Shown here in pieces: positions 1-8,504 of a DNA stretch of 64,000 nucleotides. A model generated the notes under the pieces. The model saw only the letters and a list, made by a program, of their open reading frames with translations, did not search any database and had not been told where the DNA came from. The translations under genes and the position numbers were made by a program. Every line of letters begins with the position of its first letter. Positions within the stretch are counted from its first letter, which is position 1. Source of the stretch: Planctomyces sp. (GTDB lineage Bacteria; Planctomycetota; Planctomycetia; Planctomycetales; Planctomycetaceae); contig JAHBXW010000001.1 of assembly GCA_019636235.1 (NCBI GenBank), forward strand, positions 186,001 through 250,000, in the 5' to 3' direction.

Positions 1-955
1 CCGATGAGGCGTATTCGATCTCGTTCAACGCCGCGGCCAGCCCGGGGCTGTGGGATTCGATCAACGCCGCCGCCCGGTAGGCCGGAATCGCCAGGATCAG
101 GGCATCGAACCGGCGCGGACCGGCGGGCGTCGTCAGTTCCCAGCCCGCGCCTGGAGCGAGACGCCTGACGCTGGACACCTCGGTCTGCAGGGCCAGCGCT
201 CCCAGCTGCGACTGAAACCGCTCGGCCATTGCCGACAGCAGTTCTTCCATGCCGCCGGGCAGGGAGACGAACAGTCCGTACCGCGCTCCGTGGGCGCCGG
301 CGTCGTCGACGGTCGATCTCCGCAGCGCGCGGATCACGCTGCCGTGCCTGCGTTCCATCTCCAGAAACCGCGGCATCGTCGCGGCCAGGCTCAACCGTTC
401 GGGGTCCGACGTGTAAATTCCGCCGACGAGCGGTTGCACGATCCGGTCGAGGGCTTCCTGTCCGAACCGGCGGCGGACAAACGAGGCCAGCGATTCATCC
501 GTCGCTTCCTTCCGCGGCGGAACGGCCATCTCTCGCAGGACGCGCAACTTGCCGCGCCACGACAGCAAAGGCGACTTCACCAGCGGCCAGAACCGCGTCG
601 GAGCAAGCAGTTGAAACCCCGCGGGAGTGGCGACGGGCCGGCCGCGGCGCAGGATGAAGGACTTCCGGAACCGCGGGTCGGTGCCGATCAACCGGGATTC
701 GAGCCCCAACTGGCGGCACAACGTGACGGCCGCCGGCTTGTTCGTGATGAACGAATCGGCCCCGCGCTCGACGAGGTAATCGCCGATTCGCTGTGTGTGG
801 ACCAGCCCTCCTGGACGTGGTCCCGCTTCGAACGCCGACACGTCGACCTGTCGTCCGTACTCCGCCGCGCGGCGCTGCAGTTCCAGCGCTGCGGCCAAAC
901 CGCTGAAGCCGGCCCCGATGACGGCGATCGTCGGTGCGGGACCGGAATCGGACAT
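1..955 (-). CDS. hemG: Protoporphyrinogen oxidase (partial, C-terminus beyond the left edge)
   Basis: This gene encodes an FAD-dependent oxidase that converts protoporphyrinogen IX to protoporphyrin IX, the penultimate step of haem synthesis (HemY-type PPOX). About 318 residues are visible; the frame stays open to the window edge, so the C-terminal third is missing. Residues 10-30 form the Rossmann dinucleotide site (VIGAGFSGLAAALE), followed by the typical PRPGG turn and an ERGADSF motif near residue 70. A GGIYTSDPERLSL segment in the middle matches the PPOX substrate-side motif. Start is the ATG at 955; no clear Shine-Dalgarno sequence precedes it. It is divergent from the glutathione peroxidase gene. 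Other FAD amine oxidases share the N-terminus, but the GG-Y-DPE-LS motif favours PPOX. Confidence 0.85.
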   Translation of the reverse strand, partial: MSDSGPAPTIAVIGAGFSGLAAALELQRRAAEYGRQVDVSAFEAGPRPGGLVHTQRIGDYLVERGADSFITNKPAAVTLCRQLGLESRLIGTDPRFRKSFILRRGRPVATPAGFQLLAPTRFWPLVKSPLLSWRGKLRVLREMAVPPRKEATDESLASFVRRRFGQEALDRIVQPLVGGIYTSDPERLSLAATMPRFLEMERRHGSVIRALRRSTVDDAGAHGARYGLFVSLPGGMEELLSAMAERFQSQLGALALQTEVSSVRRLAPGAGWELTTPAGPRRFDALILAIPAYRAAALIESHSPGLAAALNEIEYASS

Positions 956-1203
956 GGGCAAGCTGGCGGGCGAGTCTGGCGAGCGGAGCGGAACGGCTTT
1001 TCGGGTTCAGCATGATGCGTCTGCAGCGGAAGACCAATGCTGGCCGTGTGGTTTCCGGAACCGGGAACGGCTCGCGCGGCGGCGGGGGAGTGGGCGGCGG
1101 CCGGCCGATTGCTAGACTGTTGTCATCATGCCGCGGATGCGCCGACGAGCCCGATCAGGCCGTTCGCACTCCGCCCGGTGTCCTGCCTCAACTGGAGCCT
1201 TCC

Positions 1204-1782
1204 ATGCTGCGAACGTTCTGCCTGGCGGCGCTGACCGCCTCAATGGCGACTGCTGTTCTGGTTTATGCCGAGGAGAAGAAAGACGCTGTGCCCGCCGCTC
1301 TGGATTTCACGATGAAGTCGCTGGACGGGAAGCCCGTCGAGCTGTCGAAGTACGACGGCAAGGTCGTCCTGGTTGTGAACGTCGCCAGCGAGTGCGGCCT
1401 CACCCCGCAGTACAAGAACCTGCAGACGGTGTACGACCAGTACAAGGCGGACGGGCTGGTCGTTCTGGGGTTCCCCTGCAATCAGTTCGGGGCCCAGGAG
1501 CCCGGCAGCGCCAAGGAGATCCAGGAGTTCTGCACGAAGAACTACGGCGTCACCTTCGACATGTTTGAAAAGGTGGACGTGAACGGCGACAAGGCGGCGC
1601 CGCTGTTCAAGCACCTGACCTCGCTGGAGACGAAGCCGAAGGGCGCCGGCAAGGTTTCGTGGAACTTCGAAAAGTTTCTGATCAACCGGGAAGGGGAGGT
1701 CGTCGGCCGGTTCGAACCGCGGACCGAGCCCGATTCGCCGGAGGTCAAGGCGGCGATTGAAAAGGAACTCGAAAAGAAGTGA
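1204..1782 (+). CDS. Secreted glutathione peroxidase (Cys-type)
   Basis: The 192-residue protein belongs to the glutathione/thioredoxin peroxidase family, which reduces hydroperoxides with a thiol donor. A signal peptide (about residues 1-22, ending near VYAEE) suggests that it acts in the periplasm. The peroxidatic cysteine is Cys64 in ASECGLTPQY, and the Gln94 (FPCNQFG) and Trp153 (WNFEKF) tetrad partners are present. A second cysteine, Cys92 in FPCNQF, is typical of thioredoxin-dependent members. The catalytic position is Cys (TGC), not selenocysteine. The ATG at 1204 is chosen because it directly precedes the signal peptide; longer in-frame upstream starts would bury it. A strong terminator follows the gene, so it is probably monocistronic. 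Confidence 0.9.
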   Translation: MLRTFCLAALTASMATAVLVYAEEKKDAVPAALDFTMKSLDGKPVELSKYDGKVVLVVNVASECGLTPQYKNLQTVYDQYKADGLVVLGFPCNQFGAQEPGSAKEIQEFCTKNYGVTFDMFEKVDVNGDKAAPLFKHLTSLETKPKGAGKVSWNFEKFLINREGEVVGRFEPRTEPDSPEVKAAIEKELEKK

Positions 1783-1834
1783 TCGCCGATGCGCCGGCAG
1801 CCGCCGGACATTTCGAACGTCACTGACGCGATCG

Positions 1835-1872
1835 CGCCGCACGCTGCTCTCCGGAGGCGTGCGGCGTTTTTT
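1835..1872 (+). terminator. Rho-independent terminator after the glutathione peroxidase gene
   Basis: A perfect 10-bp stem (CGCCGCACGC at 1835-1844 pairing with GCGTGCGGCG at 1857-1866) with a 12-nt loop is followed directly by six T residues (1867-1872), then CG and four more T. It lies 52 nt after the stop codon of the plus-strand gene, in the gap facing the convergent beta-helix gene. It has no A-run on the other side, so it should work for the plus strand only. Confidence 0.85.
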
Positions 1873-1882
1873 CGTTTTGCAG

Positions 1883-3910
1883 CTACTCGAGGGCCAGGCC
1901 GTCGATCCAGATCGTCAGCGGCGGCGCGCCCCACGAGTCGAATCCCAGCTGGATCGCGCGCACGTCGCGGATGCCGCCTTCCGCCGTCCAGAGTTCGTTG
2001 CCCGCGAGCGGGACCGTCAGGAACATCCAGCCTTCGCGGGCCTCGTTGTACGGCAGGCGGCTCAACAGGTCCTCGCCCGGAACCAGCCGCAGTTCGCCGC
2101 CGTCCGAACCGGTCAGCACGACGAGCGGATTTACGTCCTGCCAGGCGGGCAGATGCTCGTTGCGGGTCTTCAACCAGACGCTGAGGTGCTGGCGTCCATC
2201 GAGCGCCAGCGGAGCGTCCGGCGTCGTCCAGCGGAGCATGATCCGGCCGCCGCTGTAGGGGGCGACATCGGCCCTCAGCGACGTTTCTCCCAGCAGCCGC
2301 GTCCGATCGTCCGCGTGAAACCGGACCTCCGAGTGCGGGTCGATCCAATCCCACTTGCCCGGATCGGTTCCAAGTTCCTGCACCGGCCGCACGACGTACA
2401 GGTCTCTCCAGGCCAGGTCCGACAGCCCTCCGTTGGAGACCGTCAGCGCGAGCCGCTGGAATCCCGGCTCCGCAAACGTCCGCGTCCAGGTCGGCCCTTC
2501 AGCCGAACCGGGCGGCTGCGTCCGCCACTGGAACGACAGCGGGCGTCCCTGCGGGTCCGAACTGCCCGAGGCGTCGAATGTCGCTTCCGCGTCCGTCTCG
2601 ACGACAGTCGGCCCTTCGAGTCGGCCGACGGGCGGCAGGTCGATCCCCTCGACCTGCGGTCGTTCCGTCAGGGCGACCACATTGCCGGCGTTGAAAACGT
2701 CTCCATCCCGGTTGTCCGCGAACCGGTTCGCCGCGACGTCGATCATCTCCGCGTGCTGCAGGTAAATGCCCCAGCGATTCTGTTCCAGGGCGTTCTGCTC
2801 GATGATCCAGTGGAAGGCGTTCCACTTGCGGCCCCGCGAGTCGAGGTCGCCGATGGCGGCGATCCCCGCGCCGTTGTTGCCCACGCAGCGGTTGCCGCGC
2901 AGGACCGTGTGGCTCGACGGGCCGAACATGAACACGATCCCCGCGTGCCCCTCGCCGGGCAAATGCGGCGAGTTGTGATTGCCGTCCGGCAGCCCGTTGT
3001 AGCTGGCCTCGTTGTCGATCAGCACATTGCGGTCGGAAGCGCCCAGCCAGAATCCGTAGCTGCCGTGATTGGCCTTGTTCCGGACCCAGGTGTTCTCGGG
3101 CGACCAGGCTTCCACGCAGTTGTTGTTCGCATACGAGCAGTCGTTCCCCTCGAAATAGTTGCCCGTGCTGACCCACTGGTTCAGGACGCGGATGAAGATT
3201 CCGTCGCCGCCGTAACGGCAGTCGTTGTTGAGGAACCGGTTGTCGTTGGAGCCGCTTTCGATGAGGACGGACGTGGAGTCGCGGGCGTGGACCTCGCCGG
3301 GATCCTTGCGAATGCCATAGCTGAGCTTGTTGTCCGACACCTCGTTCCGCGAGGCGTTCCAGAGTTTGAGGCAGGTGTTCGACGTGCGTGAGAAGTCGTT
3401 GTGCTCGAGGCGGTTGTCGTTGGAATCAAACAGAGCGCAGGCATCCCACACCTGATTCGCGCGGCAGCGCCGAAGGTTGCTGGAGTGCACGCCCTCGAAC
3501 AAAATTCCGCCGCGGCGGCCGTTCTCGCCCCACCCGAATTTCGGATCGTGAAAGTTTCCGGAAAAGTCGCAATCTTCGACCGTCAGACCGCGCGAGTGTT
3601 TGGCATGCAGGCCGCGCTCCCAGCCCGCGGCGGACAGGTTGCGGATTGTCACGTCTTCGGCGCCTTCAATGAGGATGGCCGTCCCCGTGAATTTCGCAGG
3701 GTCGTCGGGCGTCGATTCCGGAACGATCCGGGCGCCCCGGCCGTCGAGCGTGATGTTGGACGTCCGGATCACGATCGCCCCATACGTTCGGGTCGGATCG
3801 AGTTCCAAGTCGGCCGTCACGATCAGCGGATCGGCCGCCAGGGCGCAGGCGCCGGCCCATGCCGCGGCGAATGCGAGAGAACAACAGGCGGATCGAACCA
3901 GCGGATTCAT
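1883..3910 (-). CDS. Secreted right-handed parallel beta-helix protein with PKD-like module
   Basis: The 675-residue exported protein has a signal peptide (MNPLVRSACCSLAFAAAW..., cleaved near residue 26), then about 380 residues of right-handed beta-helix repeats. Repeating N-x-x-x-x-N and 'G-I/V-x-x' steps such as SNDNRLEHNDF, NDNRFLNNDC and NVLIDNEASYN are visible; this is the NosD/pectate-lyase type fold of carbohydrate-active or copper-site proteins. A PKD-like beta-sandwich follows at about 425-500 (DASGSSDPQG...W), and a C-terminal module of about 170 residues resembles a galactose-binding-like domain. I see no sure lyase catalytic signature, so the substrate is unknown. The ATG at 3910 is chosen over the longer start 57 nt upstream because it begins the signal peptide. 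It is divergent from the PVC haem protein. Confidence 0.8.
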   Translation of the reverse strand: MNPLVRSACCSLAFAAAWAGACALAADPLIVTADLELDPTRTYGAIVIRTSNITLDGRGARIVPESTPDDPAKFTGTAILIEGAEDVTIRNLSAAGWERGLHAKHSRGLTVEDCDFSGNFHDPKFGWGENGRRGGILFEGVHSSNLRRCRANQVWDACALFDSNDNRLEHNDFSRTSNTCLKLWNASRNEVSDNKLSYGIRKDPGEVHARDSTSVLIESGSNDNRFLNNDCRYGGDGIFIRVLNQWVSTGNYFEGNDCSYANNNCVEAWSPENTWVRNKANHGSYGFWLGASDRNVLIDNEASYNGLPDGNHNSPHLPGEGHAGIVFMFGPSSHTVLRGNRCVGNNGAGIAAIGDLDSRGRKWNAFHWIIEQNALEQNRWGIYLQHAEMIDVAANRFADNRDGDVFNAGNVVALTERPQVEGIDLPPVGRLEGPTVVETDAEATFDASGSSDPQGRPLSFQWRTQPPGSAEGPTWTRTFAEPGFQRLALTVSNGGLSDLAWRDLYVVRPVQELGTDPGKWDWIDPHSEVRFHADDRTRLLGETSLRADVAPYSGGRIMLRWTTPDAPLALDGRQHLSVWLKTRNEHLPAWQDVNPLVVLTGSDGGELRLVPGEDLLSRLPYNEAREGWMFLTVPLAGNELWTAEGGIRDVRAIQLGFDSWGAPPLTIWIDGLALE

Positions 3911-4055
3911 GACGATCGCTCGAATCGGGGCATAGAGGGCGGGGCGTTTGTGCGTGCAGCCTGTCAAATCAGCGCGCGTTGATGCAAGGGTGTCTCAGCG
4001 GCTACGTTGTCGGGACTGCGCGTGGAACTGCCAACTCAGTGACCGGAGAACTCGC

Positions 4056-7000
4056 ATGCGGTGGATGTGGTGTGCCGTCGGACTGCTGGCGTGCCTGGGG
4101 CCGGCGAGCAATGCAACCCTCCTGCAGGCCGACGAGCCGGTCCGAGATCGCAACCGGTTCCAGGACGGGCTGGGCGCCACCGAGGAAGTCGAAGCGTTCA
4201 TCCGGTCGTTCCCCGGGCGCGGGGCGGTGGGGGACGACTCATCTCCGACGCCCGCCGCAGAAGCGGCTGCCCAGTTCCAGACGGCCGATGGCCTGGAAAT
4301 CGAACTGGTCGCCGCCGAGCCGGACGTCATGCAGCCCCTGTTCCTGCACTTCGACGCGCGCGGCCGGATGTGGGTCGTCCAGTACCTGCAGTATCCGTTT
4401 CCCGCCGGGCTGAAAGTTGTCCGGTACGACCAGCACCTCCGAGCCGTGTTCGACCAGGTTCCTCAGCCGCCGCCCAACCATGTCCCGGGCGCGGACAAGA
4501 TCACCGTGTTCGAAGACTCGAACGGAGATGGCCGCTACGACCATTCGCGAGACGTGCTGACCGGGTTGAACATCGCCACGTCGGTCACGACAGGCGGGGG
4601 CGGCATCTGGGTGCTGAATCCACCCTACCTGCTGTTTTATCCGGATGCCGACGGCGACGGCGTCCCGGACGGCGACCCGGAAACGCATCTCTCCGGGTTC
4701 GGACTGGAAGACACGCATTCCGTGGCAAACAGCCTGCAATTGGGCCCGGACGGCTGGCTGTACGGGGCGAACGGCAGCACGACGACGGCGACGATCAGTT
4801 CCGCGGCGTCCCGGAACGTTTCGTTCCAGGGGCAGTGCATCTGGCGTTACCATCCGAAGACGCGCATTTTCGAAATCTATGCCGAAGGGGGCGGCAACAC
4901 GTTCTCCCTCGAATTCGACGGCAAGGGACGCGTGTTCTCCGGGACCAACTACGGCGGGACGCGGGGCATGTTCTATCCCCAGGGCAGCTACGGCGTGAAA
5001 GGCTGGGCCAAGCATGGCCCGCTGACGAACCCGTACGCCTTCGGCTGGTTCGAGCACATGCGGCACGAGGGGGACGCCGACCGGTTCCCGCAGACGTTCT
5101 GCATCTACGAGGGGGACTCGCTGCCTGCGGACTACCGGGGGAACATCATCGCGGCGAACGCCCTGCACAATCGGGTGTGGGCCAGCACAATGTCCGCGGA
5201 CGGCTCGACGTTTCGCACCGTCGACCGTCCGGCGGTGGCGACAACGCCCGACCGCTGGTTCCGGCCAGTCGACGTGAAAGCGGGTCCGGACGGCGCCGTG
5301 TACGTGGCGGACTGGTACGACACGCGGCTGACGCACGTCGATCCGCGCGACAACTGGCATAAGACCAGCGGTCGCATCTACCGGATTCGCGGAACGGACT
5401 CGACAGCCGGCGGCGCCGTGAATCTTGCGGCGCTCTCGGATCGCGAACTGCTCGCGGTTCTGACGCATCCCAACAAGTGGCATCGGCAGACGGCGGTCCG
5501 GCTGCTGGGCGAGCGCGCCGGGGAACCGCTGCGCGGCGAGCTCGAACAGCGGGCCATGCGGCCCGAGGACGGAGCGCTGGAGGCGCTGTGGGCGCTGCAT
5601 TGGCGGGGCTGGTACGGGCCAGAACTGGCGCTCAAGCTGCTCGACCATCCCGACGAACACGTGCGGCGCTGGACGGTGCGGCTCATCGGCGATGCCCGGC
5701 AGGCAAGCCCCGAACTCTCGCAGCGACTCGCCGCGCTCGCGGCGACGGAATCCTACGTCCAGGTCCGCAGCCAGCTCGCCTCGACGGCAAAGCGGCTTCC
5801 GCCCGACGAGGCGGCGGCGATTCTCGCCGGGCTGATTCGTCGCTCCGAGGATGCTGGCGATCCGCATCTGCCGCTGCTGATCTGGTGGGCGATCGAGGCC
5901 CACTGCGGCGACGGGCGCGATGCGATGCTGGCGCTGCTGGAAACGCCAGAGGTCTGGGACTTGCCGATCGTCCGACAAACGGTCCTGCGGCGGCTGATGC
6001 AGCGATTCGCATTGCAGGCGGTGACGGCCCGCAACGAAGCGGAGGCGGCGGGCCTGTTCGCCGTCTGTTCCCAGCTGCTCGAGATGGCGCCGACGCCCGA
6101 GCACCAGCGGGAACTGCTGCAAGGATTTCTGGAGGCGTTTTCCGGCCGGGAAGTGGCGGGCGTGCCGGAATCGTTGACGCAGGCGATCCGTGACTATCAG
6201 CAGGCGAGCGGAGCGGGGGACCTGGTGCTGGCGATCCGACTGGGACAGCCGGACGGAATGCGCGAAGCGCTGCGGGTCATCGCCGACGAGGGCGCGGACC
6301 GCCCGCTGCGGCTGCAGTTGATTGACGCGCTGGGGGAGACTCCGCAGCCGGAGGTCGCCCCGGTGCTGATGAATCTGCTGGGATCGCCCGCCATCGCAAT
6401 CAAGCGGGCGGCGCTGATGGCGCTGATGGCCTATGACGATCCGGCGATCGGCGATCGGATTGCCGGGGCCTGGCATGCGAACCTGCCGGATGAACAGGAC
6501 CTGCATGGCATCGCGCTGCGGGTTCTCGGCAGCCGCGTCCCCTGGTCGGGCGCGCTCCTCAGGGAACTCGAGGAATCGCGAATCAAGCCCGAAGCCGTGA
6601 CGCTGGACGTCGTCCAGCAGATGCGGCTCCACGGCGACGCGGACCTGGATCGCCGGATTGAGCGGTTCTGGGGCCGCACGCGTGCGACGCCGGCGGAGAA
6701 GCAGGCGCAGATTGAACGGCTGGCGGGCATGGTCCGAACACTGCGCGAGGGCACGACCGAGGCGGCCGATGACCGCCGCGGTCGAGTGCTGTTCCAGAAG
6801 CACTGCGGCGTCTGTCACACGCTGTTCGGCGAAGGAGGGCAGACTGGGCCGAACCTGACGGGCTATCAGCGGGACAATCCCGACTTTCTGCTGGTGGCGA
6901 TCGTGGACCCGTCAGCGGCGATCCGCGAGGAGTTCACCCAGTTCGCCATCGCCACGCACGATGGCCGCGTGCTCAACGGCCTGATCGACGAACAGTCGCC

Positions 7001-7208
7001 GACGACGGTCCGCATCCGGGGCGCCAACAATCAGACGACCGTGCTGAATCGGGACGATATCGAGGACCTGCAGGCGCTGCGGACGTCCATCATGCCGGAC
7101 GGGATTCTGGATCCGCTTCCGGATGAGGACGTGCTCGACCTGCTGGCGTTCGTGATGCGGCGGACGCCTCCCGAACCGGGAGCGACAGAGGCGGCCGCGG
7201 CTCCGTGA
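4056..7208 (+). CDS. PVC-type haem-binding CxxCH protein with propeller and HEAT regions
   Basis: This 1050-residue secreted protein has the architecture common in planctomycetes and verrucomicrobia. A signal peptide (residues 1 to about 28) is followed by an N-terminal beta-propeller with sugar-dehydrogenase-like repeats (about 70-470; GPDGWLYGANG, GPDGAVYVADWYD). An alpha-helical HEAT-like region (about 480-850) follows, then a C-terminal cytochrome c domain with the haem motif C917-GVC-H921 and a downstream GPNLTGY segment. Members are thought to act in the periplasm in redox or carbohydrate metabolism, but none is well characterised biochemically. The ATG at 4056 has a GGAG 7 nt upstream (4045-4048) and starts the signal peptide. 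No partner dehydrogenase lies beside it. Confidence 0.88.
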   Translation: MRWMWCAVGLLACLGPASNATLLQADEPVRDRNRFQDGLGATEEVEAFIRSFPGRGAVGDDSSPTPAAEAAAQFQTADGLEIELVAAEPDVMQPLFLHFDARGRMWVVQYLQYPFPAGLKVVRYDQHLRAVFDQVPQPPPNHVPGADKITVFEDSNGDGRYDHSRDVLTGLNIATSVTTGGGGIWVLNPPYLLFYPDADGDGVPDGDPETHLSGFGLEDTHSVANSLQLGPDGWLYGANGSTTTATISSAASRNVSFQGQCIWRYHPKTRIFEIYAEGGGNTFSLEFDGKGRVFSGTNYGGTRGMFYPQGSYGVKGWAKHGPLTNPYAFGWFEHMRHEGDADRFPQTFCIYEGDSLPADYRGNIIAANALHNRVWASTMSADGSTFRTVDRPAVATTPDRWFRPVDVKAGPDGAVYVADWYDTRLTHVDPRDNWHKTSGRIYRIRGTDSTAGGAVNLAALSDRELLAVLTHPNKWHRQTAVRLLGERAGEPLRGELEQRAMRPEDGALEALWALHWRGWYGPELALKLLDHPDEHVRRWTVRLIGDARQASPELSQRLAALAATESYVQVRSQLASTAKRLPPDEAAAILAGLIRRSEDAGDPHLPLLIWWAIEAHCGDGRDAMLALLETPEVWDLPIVRQTVLRRLMQRFALQAVTARNEAEAAGLFAVCSQLLEMAPTPEHQRELLQGFLEAFSGREVAGVPESLTQAIRDYQQASGAGDLVLAIRLGQPDGMREALRVIADEGADRPLRLQLIDALGETPQPEVAPVLMNLLGSPAIAIKRAALMALMAYDDPAIGDRIAGAWHANLPDEQDLHGIALRVLGSRVPWSGALLRELEESRIKPEAVTLDVVQQMRLHGDADLDRRIERFWGRTRATPAEKQAQIERLAGMVRTLREGTTEAADDRRGRVLFQKHCGVCHTLFGEGGQTGPNLTGYQRDNPDFLLVAIVDPSAAIREEFTQFAIATHDGRVLNGLIDEQSPTTVRIRGANNQTTVLNRDDIEDLQALRTSIMPDGILDPLPDEDVLDLLAFVMRRTPPEPGATEAAAAP

Positions 7209-7235
7209 GGCGTCATTTCGGCAGGCGTTCGCAGC

Positions 7236-8342
7236 TCACTCGTCATCCGCGAGATCAGGCTTGCCGGGGGGCGCCGCCGGACCGCGGTTCGCCGCCGGAC
7301 GACGTCCCGGAGGCGTGCCGTCCTCGCCATCCACCTGCGTCATGACCAGCTCCCCGGCCGCGCTGTCGATCTGGTACGAGAATTTGCTCAGAAAGCTCTG
7401 GCCCAAAAGCGGCTCCGCGTTGACCGCCGTTTCCGGCAGCACGGCGCACTCGACGTTCTCCGCGGTGAACCGCCCCACGCGAATTGTTCTGGCGATGACC
7501 AGCTTCGCCTCAATGACACGGCCGTCGGCCACGCTGAGCCGCAGCGTCGGCGACTGCGGCGTCGGCGTCAGCTTCATGTCGTCGGCCAGCGATGAGGGGA
7601 TCGTCACCAGCCCTGCGCCCGTATCGACGACGAACTCCTGGGCCTTGGCGCCGTTGACGACGACGGATGTCAGATACACGCCCCCGGTCTGACGCAGCGT
7701 GATCTTCTCGGACAGCACCGTCTCTTCGAGCTTCTTGATCTTCGCATCATTCGACGTGAACGACCGCGACGGCCCCAGCTTGACGGGCTTGGTCGCCGAC
7801 AGCTGCGCAATGGCGTCAGTGACGGCCGCGTCGTCGGTCAGCGATTCGTAATCCTGCAGGACGTTGTCGTACGAGCGGCGGAGGGCCAGGATGTGGTCGA
7901 CATAATTCTCCCGGGCCTGGTTGGCCGTGTTCCGTGCCTGCGTCGCGGCTTCCTCCAGCGTCTCCGCGCCCGACAGCAGCGTGATCTGATCGGAAATCTC
8001 ATTCAGCGCCGCGACGAGCCGGTTGTTCTGCTGCACGGACGTCACATTGGGAAGCTGGGCGTTGAGGGTGCGACGCTGCTGGATCAGACGCTCAATGAGT
8101 GCGTCCTTCTCGGCGATGTTGCGTTCGGCCGCCGTGCGTTTCTTGATCGCATCGACGAGCTGCTTGCGAAGCTTGGGCGCCTCTCCGAGGAGTTTGTTGA
8201 CCTGAGATTCGCCGCTCAGGACGGCATTCTCGCCGACGACCTTCAGGTCGCGTTCCTTCAGGACCTCGCGCGGTTCGTCCGCGGCCGCGACGCCGCAGGC
8301 CACCGCCGAAAGGCAGATCGCGATCAGACCGGTTCGCCTCAT
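7236..8342 (-). CDS. Exported retropepsin-like aspartic protease with coiled-coil N-terminus
   Basis: The 368-residue protein has a signal peptide (MRRTGLIAICLSAVACGVAAA), a long charged helical segment at about 40-190 that looks coiled-coil, and a C-terminal clan AA (retropepsin-like) domain. The active-site motif is VVDTGAG with the catalytic Asp at residue 240, followed by a V-x-IP-x-S flap-like stretch and a second hydrophobic-hydrophobic-G motif (LLGQSFL). Single-domain retropepsins work as dimers, and the coiled coil could provide dimerisation. The tail is Pro/Ala/Asp-rich and probably disordered. The ATG at 8342 follows a GAGGGGGG sequence 5 nt away. The gene ends 27 nt from the convergent haem-protein gene. 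Its substrate is unknown. Confidence 0.8.
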   Translation of the reverse strand: MRRTGLIAICLSAVACGVAAADEPREVLKERDLKVVGENAVLSGESQVNKLLGEAPKLRKQLVDAIKKRTAAERNIAEKDALIERLIQQRRTLNAQLPNVTSVQQNNRLVAALNEISDQITLLSGAETLEEAATQARNTANQARENYVDHILALRRSYDNVLQDYESLTDDAAVTDAIAQLSATKPVKLGPSRSFTSNDAKIKKLEETVLSEKITLRQTGGVYLTSVVVNGAKAQEFVVDTGAGLVTIPSSLADDMKLTPTPQSPTLRLSVADGRVIEAKLVIARTIRVGRFTAENVECAVLPETAVNAEPLLGQSFLSKFSYQIDSAAGELVMTQVDGEDGTPPGRRPAANRGPAAPPGKPDLADDE

Positions 8343-8504
8343 CGATGCCCCCCTCAGAGTCCGATCCGAGCCGCGGCGGCGCGCCAGGAGAATTGGCGAA
8401 AACTCCGGCTCACGGAATCGGGCCATTGCCCTATCATGCCCGGAGGCAGGGGCACTGACCAGTCCGGGGCGCGACGGGCGGCTCCCGGCCTTTGAGCGAC
8501 CACG

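Noticed and set aside
1204-1782. Possible selenocysteine glutathione peroxidase
   Set aside because: The catalytic codon is TGC (Cys64), with no in-frame TGA.
4239-6818. 859-codon open frame antisense to the PVC haem protein
   Set aside because: Long antisense frames are expected in GC-rich coding DNA; the translation is Arg/Gln/His-rich without any recognisable motif, while the plus strand encodes a clear family.
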